A DNA stretch of 64,000 nucleotides from Ricinus communis (taxonomy: Eukaryota > Streptophyta > Magnoliopsida > Malpighiales > Euphorbiaceae). The DNA lies in assembly GCF_019578655.1 (NCBI RefSeq), contig NC_063256.1, positions 36,529,553 to 36,593,552 of the forward strand. The letters run 5' to 3'. Numbering within the stretch: the stretch's first letter is position 1; each line of letters opens with the position of its first letter. This document shows positions 9,995-20,635 of this stretch, one piece after another. Below the pieces are notes generated by a model. The model was given only the letters and a program-made list of their open reading frames with translations, searched no databases and had not been told where the DNA came from. Position numbers and translations under genes: made by a program.

Positions 9995-12900
9995 AGTAAT
10001 CTCGACCACTTTTTTATTTTAAGTTTTATTTGTCTTAATTACTAGTCATCTAAAATAATAGTAATAAGCACTATATGTGATGGTTTCAAATTAGAAATCG
10101 AGGTGTTTGTTGCAGTGAATTAATCGGTCTTTTGTTATAGTGTGTTGTAACGAGTTAATGAGTCTTTTGTTATAGTGTGTGGTGAAGGTGATTGACGGTG
10201 GAGATAGTAGAACTAATGGTGAAATATGCTTAATATGGTGTTTATTGTTATTTGTTTTGTAAGGACAATTTCTTGGTTGTGGGACTGCTTACAACTATTA
10301 AGGTATTTATGTTATATTTGGTCTTGTCTTTAGTTTTCTGTTACTTTATTTCTTTGTTTGTTCATTTATCATGTTATATGCTGGTGCTTTCATTTTGGGA
10401 ATATGATGTTTACTTGCAAATATTTCAACATAAGTTTCACATATAGGTCTATATTGTTAGTGTATGTTTTTAATGCCATCGACAGAGGGAATGAATTATA
10501 TATATGACTCGAAAGTTATGCAGTATTTCTCATTTCTTTATCCATTGCTTTTATATATGTATATATTATATATACATGAACTGGAATTAGGAGAACCATC
10601 AAATATTTTAACTTTTGTATTTGTGTAGTCTGTTGAATCTGGTCTTCACTTTAGGTTAGTGTCTGAATTGAAGGGATTATTATCTTTTTTACCAAATGAA
10701 GTACTAGAGTATGTGCCATTATCTGACCTTTTTGTATTGGTGACATGTTTTTTTTTTTTTTTTGCATGTTTTAATAAACTTAGATTATTATTATAAAACT
10801 TGGAAGCAGTCATTTAGAGGTCATTGTGATAGAGTGAAGATAACAGTGCAAGATGTATTCTCTTTTTCTGAGAAAAATCATGGATGAAATGATTCTAGTT
10901 AACTCAATCATTTCTTAGTTCAAAGTTCTATTGATCAAATATAATCCACTGTCTTTTTTTTCTTCCTAAGAAAATTTAATGCACAAACTGATTCTTGTAA
11001 ACCCAATTAATTCTTAGTTCAAAGTTTTGTCAATATCAAATATGATTCATTTTAACAGATAGAAACATGTTAATTTGATCACAGCCTTTAAACTTTATCA
11101 TTATACTAGAATGCCATGAAGGTTGTTGTACTAAAAGAAGTATAGGAAAAACTCCTCTATTTCATGCTACTCTATACATTCTTTTCCTCTGACATGTTTA
11201 ATTATTTAATAATATTGCCCTTGGTCTTGATTCCTGATCATACCCGTGCATTCTCTTTATTTGGCAAGTTGACAAAGGCCACATGATGACTCGGTTGGTG
11301 CTCATTGTTTGATAATGAAACACATGCGATATAACATATTTCTAGGTGCAAGAAGTTGTAGTATCATTAGGAATAGGGAATTTACTTGCTATCTGTTGCT
11401 GTTTGTGTTGAGCTCAGCTGGGAAAGCAGGGAAAGATAATGGTGAAAGCTAATTAGTCCTTCAAGGCAGTAGTATCTGGGGAAGAATGGAGTATGGAAAC
11501 TAATTGTCATAACACATCTATATGAGAAGAAAAGAAGGTTAATGGTTAGATTAGTCATTCTGATGGTTGTGTTTGTGCTGGAGATTGAGTTAATGTGATG
11601 GAAATGGCGGTAAAGGGTGGTAAACCTCCTGGCTGTCTCTGCATCCCTACCTCATTTATCAACGAGGGGTCATTTGGGGGCCTTAGTTGGTGGTCCGAGC
11701 TATTTCCCTCTTTAGCATGGCAAGAATATTTCTCAACTTGAAGATTGGTCCTGATTTTTGGAGGGTCTGTTCTATCAACTTAAAGAACACCTTGGCAATG
11801 GGTAGATATTTAGGGCAGCTGAGAGCTGAGATCTTATCCTTCAAAAAAATATCTAGTTATTTTATCTTTTGTAATAGTAAATCCTCATGAAATCAAATAT
11901 GAAGTACTTGAGGGTAAAAATTTGCAGGAAGGATGATATCATTTAACGGGCAACATAGGCAAATGATATCATCCCCTTTTATGTTTTCAGTATCAGCATA
12001 ATTTGTGAAGTGAATTTAGTTTATAAAATGATAGGATTAAATAGAAAGACGTGAAGAACCTGTCTCAATTCTAATCTCATGTTTTTCCGAGGTATTTTGG
12101 ACATGGAAGCCCTCATTTTCTTATTTATAGAAAATGTAAAAGAAAATGAAGGAACTTGTGGAAAAAGGAAAGGTGGTAACAACCCTTTTAGGAGATACTG
12201 CTGATAACTGCAGAGTATCTGATTCTATACGGACGTTCTCAAGGGACATTGAAATTGCCTCCCCGTAATGGGCAGCCTGGGAGAATTTAGGACTGCAGTA
12301 GATTTCTGCTGTTTTGTTGAATGGAAGTGATTTAGGAATAAGCCTCAAAATTTGATCTTGCTTTAAATTTTCATTGCCGAAACATTTGAGAATAACAAAA
12401 CTCAATTTCAAATCAACTGTTTTATTATTATTTCTAATGCTCCTGGGTTTCCTTTTTTTGGGCAATTATTGTATTTTGACTTGATGTTAAAAAGAAAAGA
12501 AGAAAAAAAAAAGAGAAGAGTTTGCACAGAAGAGTGTCGCTAGAGATTAACCAAAGAGAAAAGAATAGAGAGAAAGAGTGGCTTTTGGCTTGTTATCAGT
12601 CTGCACTTGCAGCCAGAGCACTGTGCTTCATCTACAACTGGGACTCATTCATTCTTTCACCATCACTCTTTGCATAACCACCCAACAACACCGTACATTG
12701 TTTTCATGCCTTCTACTTTGCTGGGTTTCTTATTTATCTTTATTTTAAAATTCTTCAAATTAAATCAGAAATCAGGAAATACTTGAAGACACTAATAAAA
12801 CTGTTTAAACAATGGGACTTATTTCTAATATAATCAAACATTCCATCACAACCAAATTGGTTCTTAATTGTATATTATTTCTAAATTTGAAATTACTTAA

Positions 12901-13613
12901 ATTAGACATCAAAATCATAATAAAAAAATTGCTTTTACCATCTTTTTTTTCTTTTTATTTTTAATCATTTCATGGGAGTCACTGCCATATCTATAAGCTT
13001 TCTTTTTCTATTTTTATATTTCTTTCTTTTTTGGTAAAAGCTATCCATTTTTTTCCAAATTTTCAAAGTCGTCAATGTGGAACGTCCTCACTGTTTGACC
13101 AAATCTGTCGACAATCTTTCTAGTTTCTAGTTGAGCTTTTCATTCTGTTTATTTAATTCTATGGCAACTAATAAATAATTCCTAATGTTTTATTATTATT
13201 ATTATTTGGGTTCATTTTATCTTTTAAATGATATTAGTGACAGATGCAATTGGCAACTAATAAATAATGATCTTATCCACTACTTATCCTTTTTTTGGCA
13301 AGTTGGCTAAGTGCATCAGTACATTAAAAGTCATTGGATCAAAATGAGCCTCCTTCTTTTCAACTAAAACTATCAACCAATATATTCAAATATATGCTCA
13401 ACAGCTAATATACTCAATCATTACATCAAAAGTTTTGAATGCAGTTGCTCAAACTTCAAACCTTAATTAAATTATAATACATTATTACCATTTTATTTAT
13501 ATGTTTTTTTAGTAACAGCATTAATGCAATTCAAAATTATTTACATATGGAACTTACGTTTATTTAGCATCATGCAATTCAAAATTGAAATTATTTTAAA
13601 TAGATTCAGTATA
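9995..13613. other. ELF4 3' flank and gene-poor intergenic region
   Basis: No supported gene. Open frames at 10252-10446, 11687-11890 (+) and 12121-12465 (-) have no recognised motif and no splice-consistent extension. A diverged tandem duplication at 10861-11049 is listed separately. From about 12700 the DNA is AT-rich and leads into the EP1-like promoter. Confidence 0.45.
10861..11049. repeat. Diverged tandem duplication (about 90-98 bp units)
   Basis: 10861-10949 and 10952-11049 align, sharing TTCTTAGTTCAAAGTT and a following ATCAAATAT-type segment, with many mismatches and gaps. No function seen. Confidence 0.5.
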
Positions 13614-13743
13614 TTACGAATTACAATGTGACATATAATTTTATTTATTAATTATAATATTTTCATTTGTTGATATATAATACTAACTAATAAAAATGTA
13701 ATAATTAATAATAAAATCATATATCACACTGTAATTACGAACA
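13614..13743. repeat. Small MITE-like hairpin upstream of the first EP1-like gene
   Basis: The left arm (13617-13668) and the reverse complement of the right arm (13691-13740) share GAATTACAATGTGACATATA-type sequence, then a TTTTATT..ATTAATTAT stretch. A short centre separates them. The total is about 130 bp, ending 65 bp before the TATA box of the downstream gene. No coding capacity. Confidence 0.65.
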
Positions 13744-13807
13744 CGAGTATGCCTGACAATTTCTCAGAAATACTATAATTTTTCTAAAATGCCCCTTCAT
13801 TATTTGC

Positions 13808-13814
13808 TATAAAA
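13808..13814 (+). promoter_or_regulatory. TATA box of EP1-like gene 1
   Basis: TATAAAA in the context GCTATAAAAGG, 73 nt before the ATG. The same context precedes EP1-like gene 2 at 18629, which supports it as a conserved core promoter. Confidence 0.6.
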
Positions 13815-13886
13815 GGAGCCCTGTCTTCGTTTAGTTATTCGCCAAAACCAAAAACCAATTCATTGAGCAGCCTGCAACCACCAAAT

Positions 13887-15167
13887 ATGTTTATGTTTTC
13901 CCCTCCTATCCATCACTCCTTCCTCTCTCTTTGCTTGATCTTTTCCATCTTCTCCTTCATTGCTCAAGCTTCTGTTCCTCCCTCTGCAACTTTCAAATAC
14001 ATCAATGAAGGAGAATTTGGCGAGTACATTGTAGAGTATGATGCGAATTACCGTGTCCTGGACCCCTTTGCACAGCCATTCCAACTTTGCTTTTACAATA
14101 CTACTCCTAATGCCTTTACTCTTGCTCTCCGTATGGGTACTGTGAGGTCTACATCACGCATGCGCTGGGTTTGGGAAGCCAACCGTGGCAACCCAGTTCG
14201 CGAAAATGCCACCCTCACTTTTGGAACTGATGGAAATCTTGTCTTGGCCGATGCCGATGGCCGGATTGCTTGGCAAACCAACACCGCCAATAAAGGTGTA
14301 GTTGGTTTCAAGTTACTCTCAAATGGCAACATGGTCCTTCATGATTCAAAGGGCAAGTTCATTTGGCAAAGTTTTGATTATCCAACTGATACCCTTCTAG
14401 TAGGTCAGTCTCTTAAGCTTGGGGCTGCAACCAAGCTTGTGAGCCGAGCTAGTGCAAAGCAAAACGTGAATGGTCCATATAGTTTGGTGATGGAGGAGAA
14501 CACTCTTGCTATGTATTATAAGAGCCCGAATACCCCAAAACCATTGCTTTACTTTTCATTTTCCGATTTGTTTTCTGTAGCGAATGGTCGTTTGGACCAT
14601 ATAACATTTGAGTCAGGCTTAACGCTAGCATTTGAAGGGGGCAGTCTTACTTTGAGAAGGCCGAAATATAACACCACATTATCCTACCTTCGATTGGAGA
14701 TAGATGGGAACTTCAGAATCCACACCTACGAAGATAATGCAGATATTAGTGCTTGGGAAGTGACCTACACTCTTTTCTCAAGAGACTCATGGGAAACCGA
14801 ATGCCAATTGCCTGAAAGGTGTGGAAACTTTGGTCTCTGCGAGAGCGATCAATGTGTAGCTTGTCCATCGCCAAAAGGATTGTTGGGTTGGAGTAACAAT
14901 TGCCAACCAGCAAAAGTATCTTCATGCGGGGTGAAAGATTTTGTCTACTATAAACTCGAAGGTGCTGACCATTTCAGTTCCAAGTACACTGTCGGAGAAG
15001 GACCCATGAAGCAGGGTGCTTGTAGCGACAAATGTACCAAGGATTGCAAGTGTTTGGGATATTTCTACCACACGCAGTCATCCAGGTGTTGGGTTGCCTA
15101 TGATCTCATGACACTCACAAAAGTTGCCAACTCCACTCATTTGGCCTATATAAAATTACCAAAATAA
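13887..15167 (+). CDS. EP1-like secreted bulb-lectin glycoprotein, copy 1
   Basis: A single-exon frame of 426 aa. An N-terminal signal peptide (about residues 1-31, hydrophobic LCLIFSIFSFIAQA) precedes the mature SVPPSATFKY start. A bulb-type (mannose-binding-like) lectin domain follows, with VWEANRGNPVRENATL, then TFGTDGNLVLADADGRI, then LSNGNMVLHDSKGKFIWQSF. An S-locus-glycoprotein-like middle comes next. The C-terminal cysteine-rich part holds ERCGNFGLC and a PAN-like CTKDCKCLGYFY motif. There is no transmembrane or kinase domain, so it is predicted to be secreted. It resembles carrot EP1 and related 'epidermis-specific secreted glycoprotein' or curculin-like proteins of the cell wall. Several NxT/S sites fit glycosylation. 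ATG 13887 is the first ATG in frame; ATG 13893 is also possible. Its tandem partner is at 18688. Confidence 0.9.
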   Translation: MFMFSPPIHHSFLSLCLIFSIFSFIAQASVPPSATFKYINEGEFGEYIVEYDANYRVLDPFAQPFQLCFYNTTPNAFTLALRMGTVRSTSRMRWVWEANRGNPVRENATLTFGTDGNLVLADADGRIAWQTNTANKGVVGFKLLSNGNMVLHDSKGKFIWQSFDYPTDTLLVGQSLKLGAATKLVSRASAKQNVNGPYSLVMEENTLAMYYKSPNTPKPLLYFSFSDLFSVANGRLDHITFESGLTLAFEGGSLTLRRPKYNTTLSYLRLEIDGNFRIHTYEDNADISAWEVTYTLFSRDSWETECQLPERCGNFGLCESDQCVACPSPKGLLGWSNNCQPAKVSSCGVKDFVYYKLEGADHFSSKYTVGEGPMKQGACSDKCTKDCKCLGYFYHTQSSRCWVAYDLMTLTKVANSTHLAYIKLPK

Positions 15168-15380
15168 GAAATTAGATAACTAGAGTTTGGGTTTTTTTTT
15201 TCTTATTAAACTCTTCATATATCAGCAATAATAAAGAGAGTGTATGTATTACAGAAAGAGGGGTAATTTAGTAATTACTCTCTGCTTCTTTCTGGTTTCA
15301 CCAAGTATGTTATTCTTAAGCAATAAATTAGACTTCGTTTTCAATGGTTTTTGATGGATTTACTATTGGAGAAATATGAT

Positions 15381-15960
15381 CTCTTGTCTTTAGTTCTTCA
15401 TTACATTACTCAAGACAACAAATAAGTACATGCAGAAATCGCTCTCAAGAGAGTTGTCCACTTCATTAGATTTTCTACTAAAAAGTCTAAAGAAATCAAA
15501 TTGATTTGATTTCTAAAATTATATGACGTGTCTTTTTTAGGACTCACAAGTGCACGAACCGTTCTTATAGTAAAAGTAAGTTCACCACGAGATCGATCTC
15601 TCAAAGAACTATGAGAGACCACTTATTATAAAGACTAATTATCAACACAAAACAATAAAAGTAATCAAATTGTTTACTCTTGTCTTTAGTTCTTCATTAC
15701 ATTACTCAAGACAACAAATAAGTACATGCAGAAATCGCTCTCAAGAGAATTGTCCAATTCATTAGATTTTCTACTAAAAAGTCTAAAGAAATCAAATTGA
15801 TTTGATTTCTAAAATTATATGACGTGTCTTTTTTAGGACTCACAAGTGCACGAACCGTTCTTATAGTAAAAGTAAGTTCACCACGAGATCGATCTCTCAA
15901 AGAACTATGAGAGACTACTTATTATAAAGACTAATTATCAACACAAAACAATAAAAGTAA
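15381..15960. repeat. Tandem direct repeat, two 284-bp copies
   Basis: 15381-15664 and 15677-15960 are nearly identical over 284 bp without gaps, with a 12-bp spacer. Only a handful of substitutions were seen, for example GAGTTGTCC versus GAATTGTCC. Open frames in the minus direction inside each copy are coincidental. Confidence 0.92.
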
Positions 15961-16693
15961 ATCTAAACACTCTAAATAAGTATTTTGAGAGAATAATATT
16001 TATAAAATAAAGTAATTAAACAATAAATAAATATGCAATGCAAATGTAAATGCTTATAATCTAAAACTATATGCTAAAAAGAGTATTTAGTCTAGCCATT
16101 TATTTAGTAATCTCCTTATTTTACTTTAAGCCTAGATCTAATGAATGAGATGTGATGTGTCTTTTTCCCTAAATCACTCAAGCTAATAATGCAACCTAAA
16201 TTTCTTATACCAACATAAATTAAAATAAAAATAATATTTTTAATACTTTTAATCTAAAAATTTTCATAATAATTACTATTGCTAAATAATATGATGGTTA
16301 ACTAACAATAATAATTGAAATTAATAAAGATATAAAGATTAAGAAATCATTCATTAAATAAATAAATAACAAGATTCATATAAAAATAAAAATGATAAAC
16401 TAAACACTTATAAATACTAGTTTAACATATTTAATCCAATGATCATGGTATTAAATAGAAAGACAAAAAGAATAAGAAATTAAAAACTTCCTCTATATCA
16501 AGAATTTCTTCAAGTAGGAAGAAGATTGGTCATCACTCTCCACTTCTTGAAAAACTTTTTAGATCTTAAAAGAACCATAAAAACTAAAACTAAATGTTTA
16601 TGAAGAACTGTAGAGAATTATGAAGATAATAATGACGGACAAGTATAGAGAGCAGATAGGAGAAAACTCTCCCTCCCTTAATTAGGTTTTTAT

Positions 16694-16727
<34 letters not shown>

Positions 16728-17085
16728 GTGTCATTCTCTAAATAAATCTCACTAGAGATGTGTACCTAATATAATTCTATCTAATAGATAATACTTTAAG
16801 TATCTTAATCTTCACTAAATACTATCTCATAAATAACTCTTAATACAAATCCTAATAATTATACAAAATGACTAAAATATCATTTGGATCTTGTAATTAG
16901 CAGTTCATACATCTTAATCTTAGGTCTTGACACGAACATGTTCCGTTTTAGCTCCATATTTTCTTCTTTTTACTAATATTTTTGAAAATAGACAATTAAA
17001 CTTAAGTGAGATAAAATCATACATTTTTATAATTTTATATATAAAAATATATCATTAAAACTCTAAAATATCCTTAAATTCAATA
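15381..17085. mobile_element. Decayed LTR-like block (probable Ty3/gypsy relic)
   Basis: The block has the texture of a gypsy LTR: a GTAAAAGTAAG..GATCGATCTCTCAAAGAAC stretch like the start of the LTRs at 44354 and 50432, a short purine/pyrimidine tail near 17075-17099, and no coding capacity. It carries an internal tandem duplication (15381-15960) and an AT microsatellite (16696-16724). No terminal TG/CA pair or target duplication was fixed, so the boundaries and class are tentative. Confidence 0.4.
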
Positions 17086-18628
17086 CCTCTTCCACTCCGA
17101 TGCATGAAGAATAACCAATTTTATGACGAATATCCTCTTAATATTATTATTGTTAAATTAATATTAAGCTTGTTTAACTAGAAAAATAGCAGTAATTATT
17201 ATTTTCTAAAAACACCTCATATATCTTCAGGGGCACACACTTTAATTTCTCCATATGAGTTGCCTTCCCCACAAAGCCATCTGCACAAAAATAGAAATTA
17301 TGAATAACAAATACCATGTCTGCATGCACTAATTTTTTTTTTTTTTTTTATTTCTCTTGGGTCAGAACCCATTTATATTATTGTTCAAAGTTCAAAGTCG
17401 TCAAAAGAGACTATATTATTGTAGTATTGGACATAAGTAGAAGCCACCCACAATTCTGTGGCACCAATAATGGGTTCTATGTATGCAGCCAGCTGCTCAT
17501 GGAATAGAGTCCCATACTCGTTTTTAAAAGACTTATTCTTATTACTTAATTCTCTCAATTTGTACCATCTTATCCATTTGAAGAAATTACAGTTTAAGTT
17601 ACACTAATACACCTTAATTATAATATAAATTTGGTGGTTATGTTAATTACATGTTACTAACACAGACCAACCATTTGAATTCAAAATCTATATCTGCCTT
17701 TTCTATTAAATCGGCAATATTTGATGTAATTTACTTCTTTCTTTCTGAATGCAAGCCAACTGAGACGTAATCAAATATGAGCTATAATGTGAGTTAGATT
17801 GAAGATGTTCTTTAAATATAATAAACATTATCGATAGTTCTCATCTTGTGGTGGACTTCTTTTTCTATAATTGCCTAATAAATTGGCTTAATTAACTTCA
17901 TCTTTTATATACTTTAAGCACTCTTTAATTATAAACCTGTTTTCTTTTTTCCTTATACCACTTAAAGATGCTTTATACGTAATTATTACAATCCTTCCAG
18001 GTTTTCTGCTGTGCGTGGAGGAATATACTTTATGTATTCCTTTTTTTATTAAAGAAAATATTTCATTTGCCTAAGATATAATTTAATTGCATCAAAAGAA
18101 AAAACTGGGTCCCTTCATTGATTAACTCTTGGAGCCAACCAAAAGGCAAGAAAACATATTACTCTGTTTTCTGCCAAATTACAGAGTCTTGGAGGATTAT
18201 ACCCAATTGATTAACATTGCAGATTTGCAAAACTTGTCATTTGATCTCTTCCTTTTTTTTCTTTTTCTGTCTAATTAATTGATGTATCAGTTTAGGATTT
18301 CCACAAACCTGTTGGTCACACGAGTTAAAATTCTTAATGATGTAAATTAGAAGCTTAAATCGGCATCTAAAATTTGATAATTTAAATTATAAATCTGCCT
18401 GTAACATGAGAATTTGCATTAAGCGTGTGTCCGTTCTTCCATCCTTAGTTTCTTTCTTTATTATTATCACCTGTATTCTTGGTCTTTGTTTATAATAAAA
18501 TGCTCATTCTTTTAATTTTATTTACACATTTTTTAAGCAACCCACGTTTCGATGACTCATGCAGAATGATGCAATTAAAGTGAATCTGATGACTTGGTTA
18601 TAAAACCCCAATACACATCTGCGTCTGC
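17086..18628. other. Intergenic DNA between the LTR-like block and EP1-like gene 2
   Basis: AT-rich with no supported gene or element. Includes a T-rich run near 17331-17350. Confidence 0.45.
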
Positions 18629-18635
18629 TATAAAA
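18629..18635 (+). promoter_or_regulatory. TATA box of EP1-like gene 2
   Basis: TATAAAA in the context GCTATAAAAGG, 59 nt before the ATG; shared with EP1-like gene 1. Confidence 0.6.
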
Positions 18636-18687
18636 GGGAACGTTGCCTAAACTCAAGTAACTCAACACTCGGCAAAATCAACCAAAA

Positions 18688-19971
18688 ATGTCTTCCCTTC
18701 CATTGCTCTCTCTCTCCTTAATCTTTTCAATCTTCTCCTTCATTGCTCATGCTTCTGTTCCTCCCTCTGCAACTTTCAAATACGTCAACGAAGGAGAATT
18801 CGGTGAGTACATTGTAGAGTATGATGCGAATTACCGTGTCCTGGACCCTTTTGCTCAGCCCTTCCAACTCTGCTTTTACAACACCACTCCTAATGCCTTC
18901 ACTCTTGCTCTTCGTATGGGCACCGTGAGGTCTGAATCGCTGATGCGTTGGGTTTGGGAAGCCAATCGTGGCAACCCAGTCCGCGAAAATGCCACCCTTA
19001 CATTTGGTACTGATGGGAATCTTGTCTTGGCCGATGCGGACGGCCGGATTGCTTGGCAGACTAACACTGCCAATAAAGGTGTAGTTGGTTTCAAGTTACT
19101 CTCAAATGGTAACATGGTTCTTCATGACTCAAAGGGCAAGTTTATTTGGCAAAGTTTTGATCATCCAACTGATACCCTTTTAGTAGGTCAGTCTCTAAAG
19201 CTTGGGGCTGCAACCAAGCTGGTGAGCCGGGCTAGTGAAAAGCAAAACGTGAATGGTCCATATAGTTTGGTGCTGGAGGAGCACACTCTTGCTATGTACT
19301 ATAAAAGTCCATATTCCCCAAACCCATTTCTCTACTTCTCATTTTCTGAATTATTTAGTGTAACGGATGGTCCTTTGGAGAGTGTAAAATTTGAGTCAGA
19401 CTTCACACTGACATTTCAAGGCGTAAAGTCTGCCTCCGCTGGCAGTCTTACTCTTAAAAGGCCAAAGTATAATACCACATTATCTTATCTTCGGTTGGAA
19501 ATAGATGGTAACCTTAGAATCTACACTTATGAAGATAATGCAGATTATAGTGCCTGGGAAAACACCTACACTCTCTTTGACAGAGATTCATGGGAAACTG
19601 AGTGTCAATTGCCTGAAAGGTGTGGGAACTTCGGTCTTTGCGAAGACAACCAGTGTGTAGCTTGTCCATCACCAAAAGGATTGTTGGGCTGGAGTAAGGA
19701 TTGCAAGCTACCCAAGGTATCTTCATGTGGAGTGAAAGATTTTATCTACTATAAACATGAAGGAGTTGATCATTTCATGAGCAAATACAACAAAGGAAAT
19801 GGACCCATGAAGCACGACACATGCAGGAACAAATGCACCTATGACTGCAAGTGTTTAGGCTATTTTTACAACATGGAGTCGCTTAGGTGCTGGATTGCTT
19901 ATGATCTCAAGACCCTAACAAAAGTTGCCAACTCCACCCATTTGGCCTATATAAAGGCAGCAAATAAGTAA
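18688..19971 (+). CDS. EP1-like secreted bulb-lectin glycoprotein, copy 2
   Basis: A single-exon frame of 427 aa, closely similar to the copy at 13887. It has a signal peptide (about residues 1-23), a bulb-type lectin domain and a C-terminal cysteine-rich PAN-like region (ERCGNFGLC, CTYDCKCLGYFY). The lectin half is almost unchanged between copies. The segment after it (YSPNPFLYFSFSELFSVTDG here) and the extreme C-terminus differ more, and this copy has a few extra residues around GVKSASAGSL. Secreted, with no membrane anchor or kinase. The pair arose by tandem duplication. ATG 18688 is the first ATG after the TATA box. Confidence 0.91.
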   Translation: MSSLPLLSLSLIFSIFSFIAHASVPPSATFKYVNEGEFGEYIVEYDANYRVLDPFAQPFQLCFYNTTPNAFTLALRMGTVRSESLMRWVWEANRGNPVRENATLTFGTDGNLVLADADGRIAWQTNTANKGVVGFKLLSNGNMVLHDSKGKFIWQSFDHPTDTLLVGQSLKLGAATKLVSRASEKQNVNGPYSLVLEEHTLAMYYKSPYSPNPFLYFSFSELFSVTDGPLESVKFESDFTLTFQGVKSASAGSLTLKRPKYNTTLSYLRLEIDGNLRIYTYEDNADYSAWENTYTLFDRDSWETECQLPERCGNFGLCEDNQCVACPSPKGLLGWSKDCKLPKVSSCGVKDFIYYKHEGVDHFMSKYNKGNGPMKHDTCRNKCTYDCKCLGYFYNMESLRCWIAYDLKTLTKVANSTHLAYIKAANK

Positions 19972-20635
19972 ATCTTAAGTCACTGTCAAGGTTTTTTTCT
20001 TTTTCTTTTTCTTTTTTTCCCCTCCTTTTCTGTGTTCAGAACTGCTCAGAGTTTCCTTCTTATGCCATCTCAATGTGTTTGCATCAGTTCAATCCTCTCA
20101 ATTTGAAATGTAAGTGCACTCCTTTGCTGTTTTCATTAGTCCCTCAATTTGAAATGTAATCATATTTATTTGGAAGTGTATGCATTCCCTAGTCAACTAG
20201 AGAAAAAATAAAAAGCTATACAACATAATATCGATATTAAAATAATAAATTTGTAAATGGAAGAAATAAATAAAATTAGTTAAAATAGAATTTGCACCTG
20301 TAATCTTGTATAGTTGCGCTTAATCATCTATATGCAAGTGCAATTTTACATGTTCATATATGCCCTACTTAATATTGTTTATTAGAAATCAATAATACAG
20401 TAGTGGTCCATGGATGCAGTTTGGGGCTTCACTTAAGGAAAAATATAAGAAAAGCTGAAGTTTCTAACAAGTAGGATCTGTTTTGCTAAATGTGATGTGC
20501 GCACAATAGCATTAGCTAAAGAGCCATTTTAGTGAAAAGACCTCAGTACATCACCTCAGGTTAATATGTGTTCGCAGAGGAAGGGAAAATGGAAATTTAA
20601 ACAATTACATTACAAGAAAAGCAAAAAAGAGCAGA
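19972..20635. other. Convergent intergenic region
   Basis: 3' flanks of the EP1-like gene (+) and the cyclophilin gene (-) meet here. Pyrimidine-rich run near 19990-20030. No additional gene. Confidence 0.5.

Noticed and set aside
12121..12465. 114-codon minus-strand frame
   Set aside because: No recognised domain, a low-complexity basic N-terminus and no clear ATG context; likely chance.
13863..13886. Extension of EP1-like copy 1 to 13863
   Set aside because: It would need a TTG start. The first ATG in frame is 13887, directly before the signal peptide.
15410..15900. Two near-identical minus-strand 64-70-codon frames
   Set aside because: They are repeated because the underlying 284-bp DNA is duplicated, not because of coding constraint.
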